Positions 25,224-33,449 of a stretch of 47,625 nt of DNA are shown here, in pieces; within the stretch, counting starts at the first letter, position 1; each line of letters begins with the position of its first letter. Source of the stretch: a bacterium. Lineage in GTDB: Bacteria; UBP14; UBA6098. Position numbers and translations under genes: made by a program. Where the stretch lies: contig JAGLDC010000017.1 of the NCBI GenBank assembly GCA_023145965.1, forward strand, positions 1-47,625, read 5' to 3'. The notes beneath the pieces are model-generated. The model was not told the origin of the DNA and searched no databases. It worked only from the letters and a program-made list of their open reading frames with translations.

Positions 25224-25683
25224 TTTCGTTCATCCTTTTCGCGGCAAGTTTAACAGCATCGATTATCTTTGAATAACCGGTGCAGCGGCATAGATTGCCA
25301 TCGAGGGCTGTTTTTATTTCCTCATCCGATGGATTGGGATTCTTTGTGAGAAGAGCGTGAGTCGAAAGCACCATTCCGGGTGTGCAGAAACCGCATTGAA
25401 CCGCGCCGGCATCTACAAAGGCTACTTGAATGGGGTGTGGATTATGGATATCCCCTATTCCTTTTACAGTCAATATTTTACGCCCCATGGTCTGCGCAGC
25501 GAAACACTGACACGAATTAACCGGCTTGTCATCGAGTAGAACCAGACACGCACCACAATCTCCCTCTTTACACCCCTCCTTAACCTCTACAAAACCGTTA
25601 TCCCGCAGAACTCTTAGTAGTGTTGCTTGCGAAGCAAATTCTATTTCACACACCGAGCCGTTTATATCGAATGAACCTCTCAT
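25216..25683 (-). CDS. Xanthine dehydrogenase-type [2Fe-2S] (small) subunit, set 2
   Basis: The 155 residues have cysteines 38, 43, 46 and 58 for the ferredoxin-like cluster (GCKEGDCGAC) and 97, 100, 132 and 134 for the second (CGFCTPG and NLCRCTG). Motif spacing is the same as in the set 1 small subunit, and the two are clear paralogues. It lies between the FAD and molybdopterin subunit genes. That FAD/Fe-S/Mo order is the reverse of set 1, so the two sets were not made by a simple tandem duplication. Confidence 0.95.
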   Translation of the reverse strand: MRGSFDINGSVCEIEFASQATLLRVLRDNGFVEVKEGCKEGDCGACLVLLDDKPVNSCQCFAAQTMGRKILTVKGIGDIHNPHPIQVAFVDAGAVQCGFCTPGMVLSTHALLTKNPNPSDEEIKTALDGNLCRCTGYSKIIDAVKLAAKRMNENE

Positions 25684-25686
25684 ATT

Positions 25687-26487
25687 CTATCCTTTTAAAA
25701 TTTTGGCAAGCCCGCGTTCGAGTTCTATCTCGAAGAGCTTTCGAAGGTATTCGGGAGTTCCGAGGGGCTTTTTCCCGAACTTAATATCTGTTTTTTTTCC
25801 TATACCGATGAGATTGATTTTGCTTATGGGCTTATCTCTCAGAATTTTCTCTATTTCGGTTAGCCTCTTGAATTTATTTTTACAACCAACCACAATTATT
25901 CGGCAGTCACCGATTTCATCGCCCTTAATGTCGGCGAGAATCGAAATATTAAACGACGAATAATCGAAATTCGTTCGTTTGGCGGAGTAGAAATAAGATT
26001 TCCAGCCCTTTTCGAGGAATTTTACTCCTAAAATAAGTCTCTGCGTGCGTTCGTTATCCGCGAGATACTGCTCTATTGGAATAGCCCTGGGTTCACCATC
26101 GAAGATAACGACTTCCGCTTCGTGTGCCACCAGCGGCCCGATAACATTCGACCACATCGGGAAAGCAGCTATGCTCCCTCCTATCGTTATATGATTCCTA
26201 AGAGGAGTGGAGGCCGAACTCGTTAACGACTTCACTATAAGCGAGTCCCTACCGAGATACTCGATGACTTGGCTGAATCTCGCCATAGCGCCGATTTTTA
26301 CTATTCCATCATCTATTGTAATTTTCTCCTCTAGCGCTCCATTTAGATCAACCATTTTTTCTATTTTAGATAGATCCCTTTTCAAAAGCCATGTTCCACC
26401 GGCACAAAGGGTCGAGCCACCTTTAAACGCGGCAAGAACTTCCTTTTGCGACGAGGGAAATTCCCATTTCATTTCATTAATATCCAT
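25687..26487 (-). CDS. Xanthine dehydrogenase-type FAD-binding (medium) subunit, set 2
   Basis: This protein of about 266 residues has CAGGTWLL and HITIGGSIAAFP, the two FAD-pyrophosphate motifs of the medium subunit. The usual SPAGD part of the second motif is replaced by MWSNVIGP. That makes it more divergent than the set 1 partner, and FAD binding is likely but less certain. The ATG at 26487, behind GTGGAG, is chosen; an in-frame ATG at 26523 would fall upstream of the start point predicted by the promoter at 26526-26554. It is the first gene of the 19-gene cluster. Confidence 0.85.
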   Translation of the reverse strand: MDINEMKWEFPSSQKEVLAAFKGGSTLCAGGTWLLKRDLSKIEKMVDLNGALEEKITIDDGIVKIGAMARFSQVIEYLGRDSLIVKSLTSSASTPLRNHITIGGSIAAFPMWSNVIGPLVAHEAEVVIFDGEPRAIPIEQYLADNERTQRLILGVKFLEKGWKSYFYSAKRTNFDYSSFNISILADIKGDEIGDCRIIVVGCKNKFKRLTEIEKILRDKPISKINLIGIGKKTDIKFGKKPLGTPEYLRKLFEIELERGLAKILKG

Positions 26488-26525
26488 GCATTCAGCTCCA
26501 CTTGTGATTATCCATTTAATCATGA

Positions 26526-26554
26526 AAAATAATTCTTTGAAAATTCTAAGTCAA
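26526..26554 (-). promoter_or_regulatory. Promoter of the purine/molybdenum-hydroxylase cluster
   Basis: On the minus strand TTGACT and TATTTT are separated by 17 bases. The predicted start near 26519 lies about 30 bases before the first start codon at 26487. It is the only strong promoter I can see for the whole cluster. No clear operator repeat was found next to it. Confidence 0.6.
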
Positions 26555-26774
26555 GGTAAATTGTTTAGTATAATATTTAATTGAATTCATTTAAAGCTAA
26601 CAAATATCAAATATTCTTCTACTACTCAGGCTTGCGCTCACACAATTAATTGGCGGCATTTCCGACTATTATTCACCGTTAAATAGCTTATACTACAATC
26701 TAAAACATATTTCAAAAACCACTTCAAAAAGGACAGTATAATGATTATATAATTTATTGCTTTTAGGAGGTTTA

Positions 26775-27242
26775 ATGTTTGAAATTAAGATATTTAAAGA
26801 AAAAGACCGAACGACGGTAGCGAGAAGATATAATTCGAAAGCCTATCCCGATGTGCCTTGGTTCGATTTTGCTACAGAGCTTACGAAACTTGGACATCTA
26901 AGTAAAGAATGGGGTATAGTCGAGTATCTCTCCGAACGAGAATGGGATCCTGAAGATCACGATTACTATCTTCTTTTGGAAGTTCATGGCGAAATTAAAA
27001 TCGAACCACCGTTTGAGAAACGTATTCTCCACGGGGGTAAGGTAGCATCTATTCTACACAGAGGCGATTTTTCCTGCCTCGAAAAACCATACACTCGTCT
27101 TTTAAATTGGATCGAAGAAAATGGCTACCATATTTCGGGAAATCTGCGTAAAATACATCTTCGCTGCCCACGAAACACAATCGATACCGAGGGCTTTGTA
27201 ACTGAATTACAGATACCTATCGACAAAGAAGTAGGCCAATGA
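26775..27242 (+). CDS. GyrI-like/AraC effector-binding-type protein
   Basis: This 155-residue protein has the alternating strand-helix pattern of GyrI-like small-molecule-binding domains, which occur alone or fused to AraC and MerR regulators. Supporting features are the opening FEIKIFKEKDRTTVARRY, the central LHGGKVASILHRGDFSCLE, which matches the conserved G-G-x-x-A-x-x-x-H-x-G core, and the YTRLLNWIEENGY helix. It has no DNA-binding part. The ATG at 26775 follows AGGAGG by four bases. It is translationally coupled (ATGA) to meaB, so it may sense a ligand linked to B12-dependent metabolism; that is inference. Confidence 0.75.
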   Translation: MFEIKIFKEKDRTTVARRYNSKAYPDVPWFDFATELTKLGHLSKEWGIVEYLSEREWDPEDHDYYLLLEVHGEIKIEPPFEKRILHGGKVASILHRGDFSCLEKPYTRLLNWIEENGYHISGNLRKIHLRCPRNTIDTEGFVTELQIPIDKEVGQ

Positions 27243-28198
27243 AATCTCTGCTTGCTAAGTTCAATGATGGCTCTTCGCGCGCGCTCGCAAAAATTGTCTC
27301 GATAATCGAGAACAGAACCGAGGGCTATGAGAAACTGATGGCCGAACTTTACCATAAGCCCAACCAAAACTCATACCGAGTGGGCATTACTGGCCCTCCC
27401 GGAGCAGGCAAAAGCTCGCTTCTCGATAGAATAGCCCTTACATCGAAGTATTCCGATTACCCCATCGGCATAGTGGCAATCGACCCAAGCAGTTCTTTCA
27501 CCGGTGGAGCGATTCTTGGTGATAGAGTTCGAATGCGGGATCTAGCGACAAAAGAGAATATCTATATTCGTAGCATGGCTTCTCGCGGTTCGATGGGAGG
27601 TTTATCCGAGGCCACAAAGGATGTCCTTGTGGCGCTTGAGGCCTTCGGAAAAGAATTTATACTTCTCGAAACGGTCGGTGTTGGTCAGGTAGAATTGGAT
27701 ATTATCGATGCTTCCGACACGGTTGTAGTCGTCCTGACCCCAGAATCCGGCGACTCGATACAGGCCATGAAAAGCGGTATTATCGAGATCGCTGATATTT
27801 TTGCGGTCAATAAATCGGATAGGGAAGGCGCTGAGTATTTCGCAATGGAACTAAGCACCATTCTCGACTTGAAAGAGCGCACCGATACAAGCTGGATTCC
27901 CCCAATAATAAATACTATAGCATCCACCGGCGAAGGGGTGGACGATCTCGTTTCGGCGATAGAATCTCACAAGAAATTCAAACTCAAAACTGGCCTTTTC
28001 AAGGCACATCGAATCCGGCAAATACAGCAAAAAATCAAAGAAACCATTATTTCGAGAATTGATATATTTATCGAGAATGAAGGCTTATTGGATAACGATT
28101 TGGATCAGATTGCCGAAGATATTATCGTGGGTCAAAACGATCCATATACATTTGTTGACAGCAAATTCCCGATTCGTAAATTCAGACTTATAAAATAA
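27239..28198 (+). CDS. meaB: MeaB/ArgK-type G-protein chaperone for a B12-dependent mutase
   Basis: This 319-residue GTPase has a P-loop at 49-61 (GITGPPGAGKSSL), the DPSSSFTGGAILGDRVRM segment that marks the MeaB family, ETVGVGQ, and NKSD for guanine recognition. MeaB proteins load and protect adenosylcobalamin in methylmalonyl-CoA mutase and related mutases, and use GTP hydrolysis to gate cofactor transfer. The next gene makes adenosylcobalamin. No mutase gene is in the window, so its partner must be encoded elsewhere. It starts inside the stop of the GyrI-like gene. Confidence 0.95.
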   Translation: MKSLLAKFNDGSSRALAKIVSIIENRTEGYEKLMAELYHKPNQNSYRVGITGPPGAGKSSLLDRIALTSKYSDYPIGIVAIDPSSSFTGGAILGDRVRMRDLATKENIYIRSMASRGSMGGLSEATKDVLVALEAFGKEFILLETVGVGQVELDIIDASDTVVVVLTPESGDSIQAMKSGIIEIADIFAVNKSDREGAEYFAMELSTILDLKERTDTSWIPPIINTIASTGEGVDDLVSAIESHKKFKLKTGLFKAHRIRQIQQKIKETIISRIDIFIENEGLLDNDLDQIAEDIIVGQNDPYTFVDSKFPIRKFRLIK

Positions 28199-28232
28199 TC
28201 GAGGATATCAAGAAAGGGCTTTCGGTGCTTCA

Positions 28233-28742
28233 ATGATTCAGGTTTATACAGGCAATGGCAAGGGTAAAACCACAGCAGCACTCGGTTTGGCCTTTAGGGC
28301 TTGTGGCCATAGTAAAAAAGTGATCATGATTCAATTCATGAAAGGTGACATCGAATACGGCGAGATCACCGCATCTAAAAAACTGGATGGTTTCTCAATC
28401 CATCAGTTCGGTTTACCAACCTTCGTTAAAAAGGGAGAACCTTCACCAGAAGACCTTCGCCTTGCAAAAGCCGGTTTCGATTTTGCAAAGAAAACTATCA
28501 CCGAGACTAAACACGATATTGTAATCCTCGATGAGATAAATGTCGCTATTGATTACGGCCTTATCGAACTCGATGATTTGCTTAAGTTACTGAACGATGT
28601 CCCATCAGATATGGAGATAATCCTCACCGGGAGATATGCAAATCCGGCCATTCTCGAAAGGTCGGACTTAGTCACAGAAATGCGAGAGATAAAACACCCT
28701 TATATAAAAGGTGTAGCCGCGCGCGAAGGAATTGAGTTTTAG
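28233..28742 (+). CDS. cobO: Cob(I)alamin adenosyltransferase, CobO/BtuR type
   Basis: This 169-residue P-loop protein transfers adenosyl from ATP to cob(I)alamin. TGNGKGKTTAALGLAFRA (residues 6-23) is the family signature, followed by the MIQFMKG strand and ILDEIN. Length is near that of CobA/CobO. Next to meaB it gives a small cofactor-supply operon for an adenosylcobalamin mutase. The ribosome site before 28233 is weak (AAAGGG, rather far away). Confidence 0.95.
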   Translation: MIQVYTGNGKGKTTAALGLAFRACGHSKKVIMIQFMKGDIEYGEITASKKLDGFSIHQFGLPTFVKKGEPSPEDLRLAKAGFDFAKKTITETKHDIVILDEINVAIDYGLIELDDLLKLLNDVPSDMEIILTGRYANPAILERSDLVTEMREIKHPYIKGVAAREGIEF

Positions 28743-28758
28743 GAATTATCTTACTGTC

Positions 28759-28778
28759 ATTCCCTCAAAAGCGGGAAT
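28759..28778. repeat. Dispersed ATTCCC...GGGAAT inverted repeat, copy 2
   Basis: ATTCCC (28759-28764) pairs with GGGAAT (28773-28778). It lies between the converging cobO and gdt1-like genes. It shares arms and part of the flanks with 3137-3158. Confidence 0.5.
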
Positions 28779-28805
28779 CTAGTCTCGATGAAACAAAGCA
28801 ATTTT

Positions 28806-29061
28806 CTATTTAGCAGAAATAACAACGAATCCACCGCCGGCTATCTTCGATATTATTTGTGCAGGAATTACTTTACCCAAAGCTGACCCAAGAACCACCG
28901 CAAATGCCGAGGATAAAACCAAGGCCAAACCAGAAGCAAAGAAAACTACAAAAGACTTATTGGTTTTACTAGCGAAGAGGAAGCGTTGCAAGTTGCGTTT
29001 TATCGCCTAATTCCGCAAGAAAAATAGTCCCGAATGCTACAAAAAAAGTCTTCCAATACAT
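28806..29061 (-). pseudogene. Gdt1/TMEM165 (UPF0016) family cation transporter, frameshifted
   Basis: The ATG at 29061 opens a frame reading [20 protein letters not shown] and then KTQLATL. It contains the family motif E-x-G-D-K-T, but the frame ends at TAG after the sequence CTTCCTCTTCGC. One base less there joins it to the frame beginning [20 protein letters not shown], which continues through a second hydrophobic helix to the stop at 28806. The repaired protein has about 85 residues, the size of the single-domain bacterial members that pair as dimers to move Mn2+ or Ca2+. It overlaps the stop of the fmdB-like gene by one base. Either a real frameshift or an assembly error. Confidence 0.75.
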
Positions 29062-29360
29062 TATTTGCCTTCAGTTTTCGCCTTCTCTTCAATGGTTTTT
29101 GAATTTTTATCTTCCGGTTTCGTCTCTCCGGTTTCTATTGTTTTTTCGGGCTTGGAGCCAATTGTTGCTGAAGACTTGCCTTTGCCATAATCGGTGACAT
29201 ACCAACCCGAACCTTTGAATATCACTCCAGAACCTCCGTAAATTACTCTTTTGAGTTCACCCCCACACTTAGGGCAAACACAAAGCGGGCTATCGGAGAT
29301 CTTTTGAAATTCCTCGAAAACATAACCACAAGCCTTGCATTTGTATTCATAAGTCGGCAT
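29061..29360 (-). CDS. FmdB-type zinc ribbon protein
   Basis: This 99-residue protein has an N-terminal zinc ribbon: [20 protein letters not shown], then [19 protein letters not shown], with two CxxC pairs. This is the FmdB/CxxC_CXXC_SSSS family, first named near formamidase genes and of unknown general role. The last 35 residues are a charged, low-complexity tail rich in K, E and T. It lies two bases after trmO and one base into the next gene. Confidence 0.9.
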   Translation of the reverse strand: MPTYEYKCKACGYVFEEFQKISDSPLCVCPKCGGELKRVIYGGSGVIFKGSGWYVTDYGKGKSSATIGSKPEKTIETGETKPEDKNSKTIEEKAKTEGK

Positions 29361-29362
29361 AA

Positions 29363-29860
29363 TTACCTTTCTTTTTCGCTATCTCTTCGCCGCTTAACAC
29401 CATCTTTTCTTTCTCCACAGTTTTCGAGCCAACCGCTCCTAATAGCTGTGAGATTTTCTTTCTCGATAAATCCCGGAACATAAGGTTTTATATCAATAAT
29501 CGGGGTTTTATCTAGAATATCCAGACCGCTTACCTCGATAAATCTGCCTTCGATTCCAAGGTTTTGTAAAACCGAAATACCCAGACGATTGGGGCGATAT
29601 GGTGACCTGGTTGCAAACACTCCCCTTTTCTCGTCACCTAAATAAGGATAAGTGAGGAGTTCAAAACCATCCGAGCGGTCGAAAACGAATATTACTGTGA
29701 TGAGTGAAAATCCCTTTACGTCTTTGAGACCTTCCGTAAACTCCGGGAAAACCTCTATTTTGCCCTGAAATTCGGAATATTTAGGCTGTATTGGGGCCTC
29801 GGATTTAGATTTCAAAGGCGAATGGACAACTCCGATGGGTTTTATTTCGAATACTTTCAT
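29363..29860 (-). CDS. trmO: TrmO (YaeB/TsaA) tRNA m6t6A methyltransferase
   Basis: The 165 residues have the TsaA beta-barrel fold motifs: IGVVHSPLKSKSEAPIQP at the start, VFDRSDGFELLTYP, FATRSPYRPNRLGIS (the S-adenosylmethionine site) and LDILDKTPIIDIKPYVP. TrmO methylates t6A37 in tRNA-Thr. The E. coli enzyme has about 235 residues, and this one lacks the C-terminal extension, as in many shorter homologues. It starts with an ATGA overlap to the aminotransferase gene. Confidence 0.92.
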   Translation of the reverse strand: MKVFEIKPIGVVHSPLKSKSEAPIQPKYSEFQGKIEVFPEFTEGLKDVKGFSLITVIFVFDRSDGFELLTYPYLGDEKRGVFATRSPYRPNRLGISVLQNLGIEGRFIEVSGLDILDKTPIIDIKPYVPGFIEKENLTAIRSGWLENCGERKDGVKRRRDSEKER

Positions 29861-31056
29861 TTCAATTTACCAACAGACTCAGCAATACGCGGAACTCCGC
29901 GTCTAATGTTATCCTCGCTACACGCAAAGGAAAACCGCATATAACAATCCGCGCCAAACGAACCGCCGGGCACAGCAGCGATAAGCGCATCGTCCAAAAG
30001 GTAATCCGCAGCATCGAAACAGGATTTAATGGTATCGCCGTTGGGTTTAACCTTTCCCATCCAATTTTTGATATCACAGAACAAATAGAATGCACCATCA
30101 GGCACAAAAGGAATGATGCCGGGAACATCCTTTAGGAGTGAAATAAAAAGGTCTCTTCTACTGGAATACTGTGCGACCCAATCAACCATGAATGAGTCAT
30201 CGCTTTGAAGAGCCACCTCTGCGGCATATTGGCTTATACTCGAGGGACAACTCGTTGTGTGGCTTTGTATTTTACCAGCACGTGAAATCAATTCCGCCGG
30301 GGCTGCAGCCCAACCAATTCGCCAGCCGGTCATCGAAAACGCCTTGCTAACACCATTTACTACAATAGTCCGTTCTGCCATTTCAGGAAATGAGAAAGCT
30401 ATTGAGGAATGTTCTTTTTTATCAAAAATAAGCCTACTATATATTTCATCACTTAATATCCATATATTGGGGTGCTTAAGCAGAACTTCAGCTAACGCCC
30501 GAAGCTCAGATTTGGAATAGACTGTGCCAGTCGGATTATTGGGTGAATTTAGCAGCACCATTCGAGTTTTAGGGGTAATATGAGCTTCGAGGAGCTCTGG
30601 TGTAAGCTTAAAACCCTCTTCGCGACTAGTTTTTACTATCACTGGCACTGCGCTCGCAAATTTAACTATATCGGGATAACTAACCCAATAAGGTGAGGCG
30701 AATATAACCTCCTCTCCCGGATCGACTGAGGTGAGAATAGAAACAGCGATAGCGAATTTTGCACCAGTCGATATTAAAACCTGATTAGGTTTATATTCGA
30801 CACCCACTTCATGAGCCATCCATTTAGCGACGATTTCGCGTAATTTTGGTGTGCCACTACTTGCTGTATATCCGGTAATATTCTTTTCAATTGCTTCAAT
30901 TCCTGCCAACCTAACTGGATTTGGCGTATTGAAATCAGGTTGGCCTGCGGAAAAACTTATTATATCAAGACCTTCGGAAACTAATCTTTTAGCTTTTGCG
31001 GCTATTGCAAGAGTTGGTGAATTGCTCATCTGCGAGCTTAGAAATGAGTATTTCAT
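29857..31056 (-). CDS. Class I aminotransferase, aspartate aminotransferase family
   Basis: This 399-residue fold-type I PLP enzyme is typical of the AspC I-gamma family. It has SAGQPDFNTP near the N-terminus, SPNNPTGTVYS, the DEIYSRL aspartate, the SKAFSMTGWRIGW loop with the Schiff-base lysine, and a C-terminal MRFSFACSE arginine that binds the substrate carboxylate. It probably transfers amino groups between aspartate or a similar amino acid and 2-oxoglutarate. The ATG at 31056 with GGAGG is chosen; the upstream ATG at 31089 lies inside the promoter -10 region. First gene of an operon with trmO, fmdB and the gdt1 remnant. Confidence 0.93.
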   Translation of the reverse strand: MKYSFLSSQMSNSPTLAIAAKAKRLVSEGLDIISFSAGQPDFNTPNPVRLAGIEAIEKNITGYTASSGTPKLREIVAKWMAHEVGVEYKPNQVLISTGAKFAIAVSILTSVDPGEEVIFASPYWVSYPDIVKFASAVPVIVKTSREEGFKLTPELLEAHITPKTRMVLLNSPNNPTGTVYSKSELRALAEVLLKHPNIWILSDEIYSRLIFDKKEHSSIAFSFPEMAERTIVVNGVSKAFSMTGWRIGWAAAPAELISRAGKIQSHTTSCPSSISQYAAEVALQSDDSFMVDWVAQYSSRRDLFISLLKDVPGIIPFVPDGAFYLFCDIKNWMGKVKPNGDTIKSCFDAADYLLDDALIAAVPGGSFGADCYMRFSFACSEDNIRRGVPRIAESVGKLK

Positions 31057-31087
31057 AATTCCTCCATAAATATTTTGTAAGGCATTC

Positions 31088-31115
31088 ATTATATTTATGA
31101 TGTTTGTTCATTCAA
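31088..31115 (-). promoter_or_regulatory. Promoter of the aminotransferase operon
   Basis: On the minus strand TTGAAT and a consensus TATAAT are 16 bases apart, about 30 bases before the start at 31056. Confidence 0.65.
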
Positions 31116-31360
31116 AGGATTATTTTCTATTCATTCGGTTCATTGAGCGAAATATTTGCTGCTCTGATAACTTTACCTTTGGCAGAAGAAACCGCTATTA
31201 TAAAAATTTAACTCTCTATTTATACAAATTGAACCTACAGCCAGTGTAATAGTGATTTATGACTTACACCGGAACATTCAAAAAATTGTCTCGATTAATT
31301 CATTTTACATCTCATTCACACCTCTCTTTTACTGACCGGATTCTTCCCTTCGCTTATTAC
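31116..31360. other. Divergent intergenic region, no gene seen
   Basis: The 354 bases between the divergent aminotransferase and aldehyde dehydrogenase starts hold only the two promoters at their ends. I see no gene or strong hairpin in between. Confidence 0.5.
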
Positions 31361-31388
31361 TTGATTTCCTTCCATAAGAAAGTAAATT
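31361..31388 (+). promoter_or_regulatory. Likely promoter of the aldehyde dehydrogenase gene
   Basis: TTGATT and TAAATT are 16 bases apart, about 20 bases before the start codon at 31411. It is weaker than the divergent promoter. Confidence 0.4.
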
Positions 31389-31410
31389 AAATTTAAACTG
31401 AAAGGATAAC

Positions 31411-32847
31411 ATGGAAAAATACCCTCTTATTATTGGTAACGAAGAGCTTTATATCGAAAATGCGATGACTGTTTACTCGCCATTCGATGGTAAAAAGGTT
31501 GGCGAGGTATGTATAGCCGGCAAAAATGAAATAGAATTAGCGTTGTGTAAAGCACATAGTGCCTTTCCTCTATTCTCGAAAACACATATTAAGTTTCGAG
31601 TATCACTTTTAAACAAGATCGATTCCCTCCTCGAGGAACGATCAGAGGAATTCGCTAAAATGATCACTGCCGAATGCGGAAAACCTATTCGAGATGCACG
31701 AGGCGAGGTTTCCCGCACGCGCGAAACCTTTAGGCTTTCCGCAGTTGCAGCGCAAGAACATATGGGAGGAAAAGTCATACCCTTTTCGCTTGCCTCAAAT
31801 GGCGCTGACAAATGGGGTTTCTATCAAAGATTCCCTGCGGGACCTGTGCTTGCAATAACACCGTTTAACTTCCCGCTTAACCTAGCAGCACACAAGATAG
31901 GCCCAGCTATCGCGGTGGGTAATCCCTTTATATTAAAGCCAGCCGAACAAACACCTATCACCGGTTATTTACTCGGCAAACTGCTTCTCGATGCGGGGCT
32001 TCCGAAGGGAACAGTTTCTGTATTAAACGGCCTCGGTCCCGATGTGGGCGAACCCATGGCTAAAGACGAACGAATAAAGGTTGTCACATTCACCGGTAGC
32101 CCGGTTGTTGGTGCACATTTATCAAAAATATGTGGAATAAAACACACCGCGTTCGAGCTTGGCTCGAACGCGGCCGTCTATGTCCACCACGATGCCGACC
32201 TCATGCGCTCCGCCGACAGGATAATCTCCGGTGGTTTCGCCAATGCCGGCCAGATATGTATCTCGACACAACGAGTTTATGCCGATTCTAATATTTTCGA
32301 CGAGCTTATCGACCTTATTCTCATCGGAACTAAGTCTCTCAAAGTTGGCGATCCGAAGGAAGAACTAACCGCAATTGGACCAATGATCTCCGAGGAAGCT
32401 GCCGAACGCGCAAATCTATGGTTAAAAAAAGCAGTCTCTCTCGGCGCTAAAATTCTAATCGGAGGCAAAAGACGCGGGACGCTTTTTTCGCCCACTGTAA
32501 TCACAGAAATCCCGGACGAATGTGAGCTCGCGCGCGAAGAGGTCTTTGCCCCGATAATAGCCGTGAACTCCGTAGCTTCCGCCGATGAAGGCTTATTCAA
32601 AATTAGCGATACCAAATATGGTCTTCATGCAGCAATCTTCACAAAAGATATAGATTTGGCTCGAAAAGCCTTTGAAAATATCGAGGTTGGCGGAATTATT
32701 ATCAATGATATTCCAACATTTAGAGCCGATCTTATGCCCTACGGCGGCACAAAGCTTTCTGGCATAGGCCGTGAAGGCCCGGAATTCGCCATAGAACATA
32801 TGACATACTGGAAAAACTTTGTCGTCCACAAAAACGAAAATAACTGA
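31411..32847 (+). CDS. NAD(P)-dependent aldehyde dehydrogenase
   Basis: The 478 residues follow the aldehyde dehydrogenase superfamily plan. ITPFNFPLNL and KPAEQTPIT bind the coenzyme, VTFTGSPVVG follows, FELGSNAA holds the general-base glutamate, NAGQICIS the catalytic cysteine, and EEVFAPI the coenzyme-ribose glutamate. It is closest in feel to the succinate-semialdehyde/lactaldehyde/glyceraldehyde-3-phosphate dehydrogenase (non-phosphorylating) branch, and the substrate cannot be fixed. The ATG at 31411 follows GAAAGGA. It is a single gene. The cysteine, glutamate and glycine motifs are intact, so it should be active. Confidence 0.92.
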   Translation: MEKYPLIIGNEELYIENAMTVYSPFDGKKVGEVCIAGKNEIELALCKAHSAFPLFSKTHIKFRVSLLNKIDSLLEERSEEFAKMITAECGKPIRDARGEVSRTRETFRLSAVAAQEHMGGKVIPFSLASNGADKWGFYQRFPAGPVLAITPFNFPLNLAAHKIGPAIAVGNPFILKPAEQTPITGYLLGKLLLDAGLPKGTVSVLNGLGPDVGEPMAKDERIKVVTFTGSPVVGAHLSKICGIKHTAFELGSNAAVYVHHDADLMRSADRIISGGFANAGQICISTQRVYADSNIFDELIDLILIGTKSLKVGDPKEELTAIGPMISEEAAERANLWLKKAVSLGAKILIGGKRRGTLFSPTVITEIPDECELAREEVFAPIIAVNSVASADEGLFKISDTKYGLHAAIFTKDIDLARKAFENIEVGGIIINDIPTFRADLMPYGGTKLSGIGREGPEFAIEHMTYWKNFVVHKNENN

Positions 32848-33049
32848 TAATGACTTAAGAAACCTGAATATATAACAGCTTCTCGACTACCTTTAATACT
32901 TGCGCTGTCTTTATTTCTATAAAAACAAATATCTTTTATGGAAATCGAGAAGATTTTTGAATATAATAAGAAGGATTTTTGAAATTTTTTATTGTTAATA
33001 AAAACACATAGAAATTTTACGAAAGGGATTTAGGCCAAAGGGCCAAATT

Positions 33050-33407
33050 TTGAATCGATTCGGGCGTCCGCCCCAAGTGGGAGGAAAGTCCGGGCTCGTG
33101 AAGCTAGCGTGCCGGGGATAATCCCGGGCTTATAGTAGTTTGCTTTAGGACGGAAAGTGCCACAGAAACTATACCGCCTCAATTATTCGGGGTAAGGGTG
33201 AAAAGTGTGGGATTAAGACCCCACTCGGCTTGTTGAAAAACACTGCCGTGGTAAACCCCGCGTCGAGCAAGGCCAAATAGAAGGATAGGGGTGGCTTCCC
33301 CCTTTGATCCTCGGGTAGGCCGCAGAAGTGTCGAGGTAACTCGGCATACAGATAGATGGACGCCCCCCATTACAGGGGACAAAATCCGGCTTATAGAATC
33401 GGTTCAA
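33050..33407 (+). ncRNA. rnpB: RNase P RNA, bacterial type A
   Basis: The sequence holds the conserved core of bacterial RNase P RNA in order: GAGGAAAGTCCGGGCT near 33081, CCACAGAAACTATACCGCC near 33160, GGTAAGGGTGAAAAGTG near 33191, GTGGTAAACCCCG near 33250, ATAGAAGGATAGGGGTGG near 33278 and ACAAAATCCGGCTTATAGA near 33380. The ends close as helix P1, with TTGAATCGATTC (33050-33061) against GAATCGGTTCAA (33396-33407). About 358 bases, a normal size. It is the catalytic RNA that trims the 5' ends of tRNA precursors. An open frame that begins inside it (33291) belongs to recJ only from 33450 on. Confidence 0.97.
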
Positions 33408-33449
33408 TTCTCGATAAGTTTCTATGATAAATATGAAAGGGGTTCCATA

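Noticed and set aside
33291-33449. N-terminal extension of RecJ by 53 codons
   Set aside because: These codons overlap rnpB and show no homology-like character; a good ribosome site and ATG exist at 33450.
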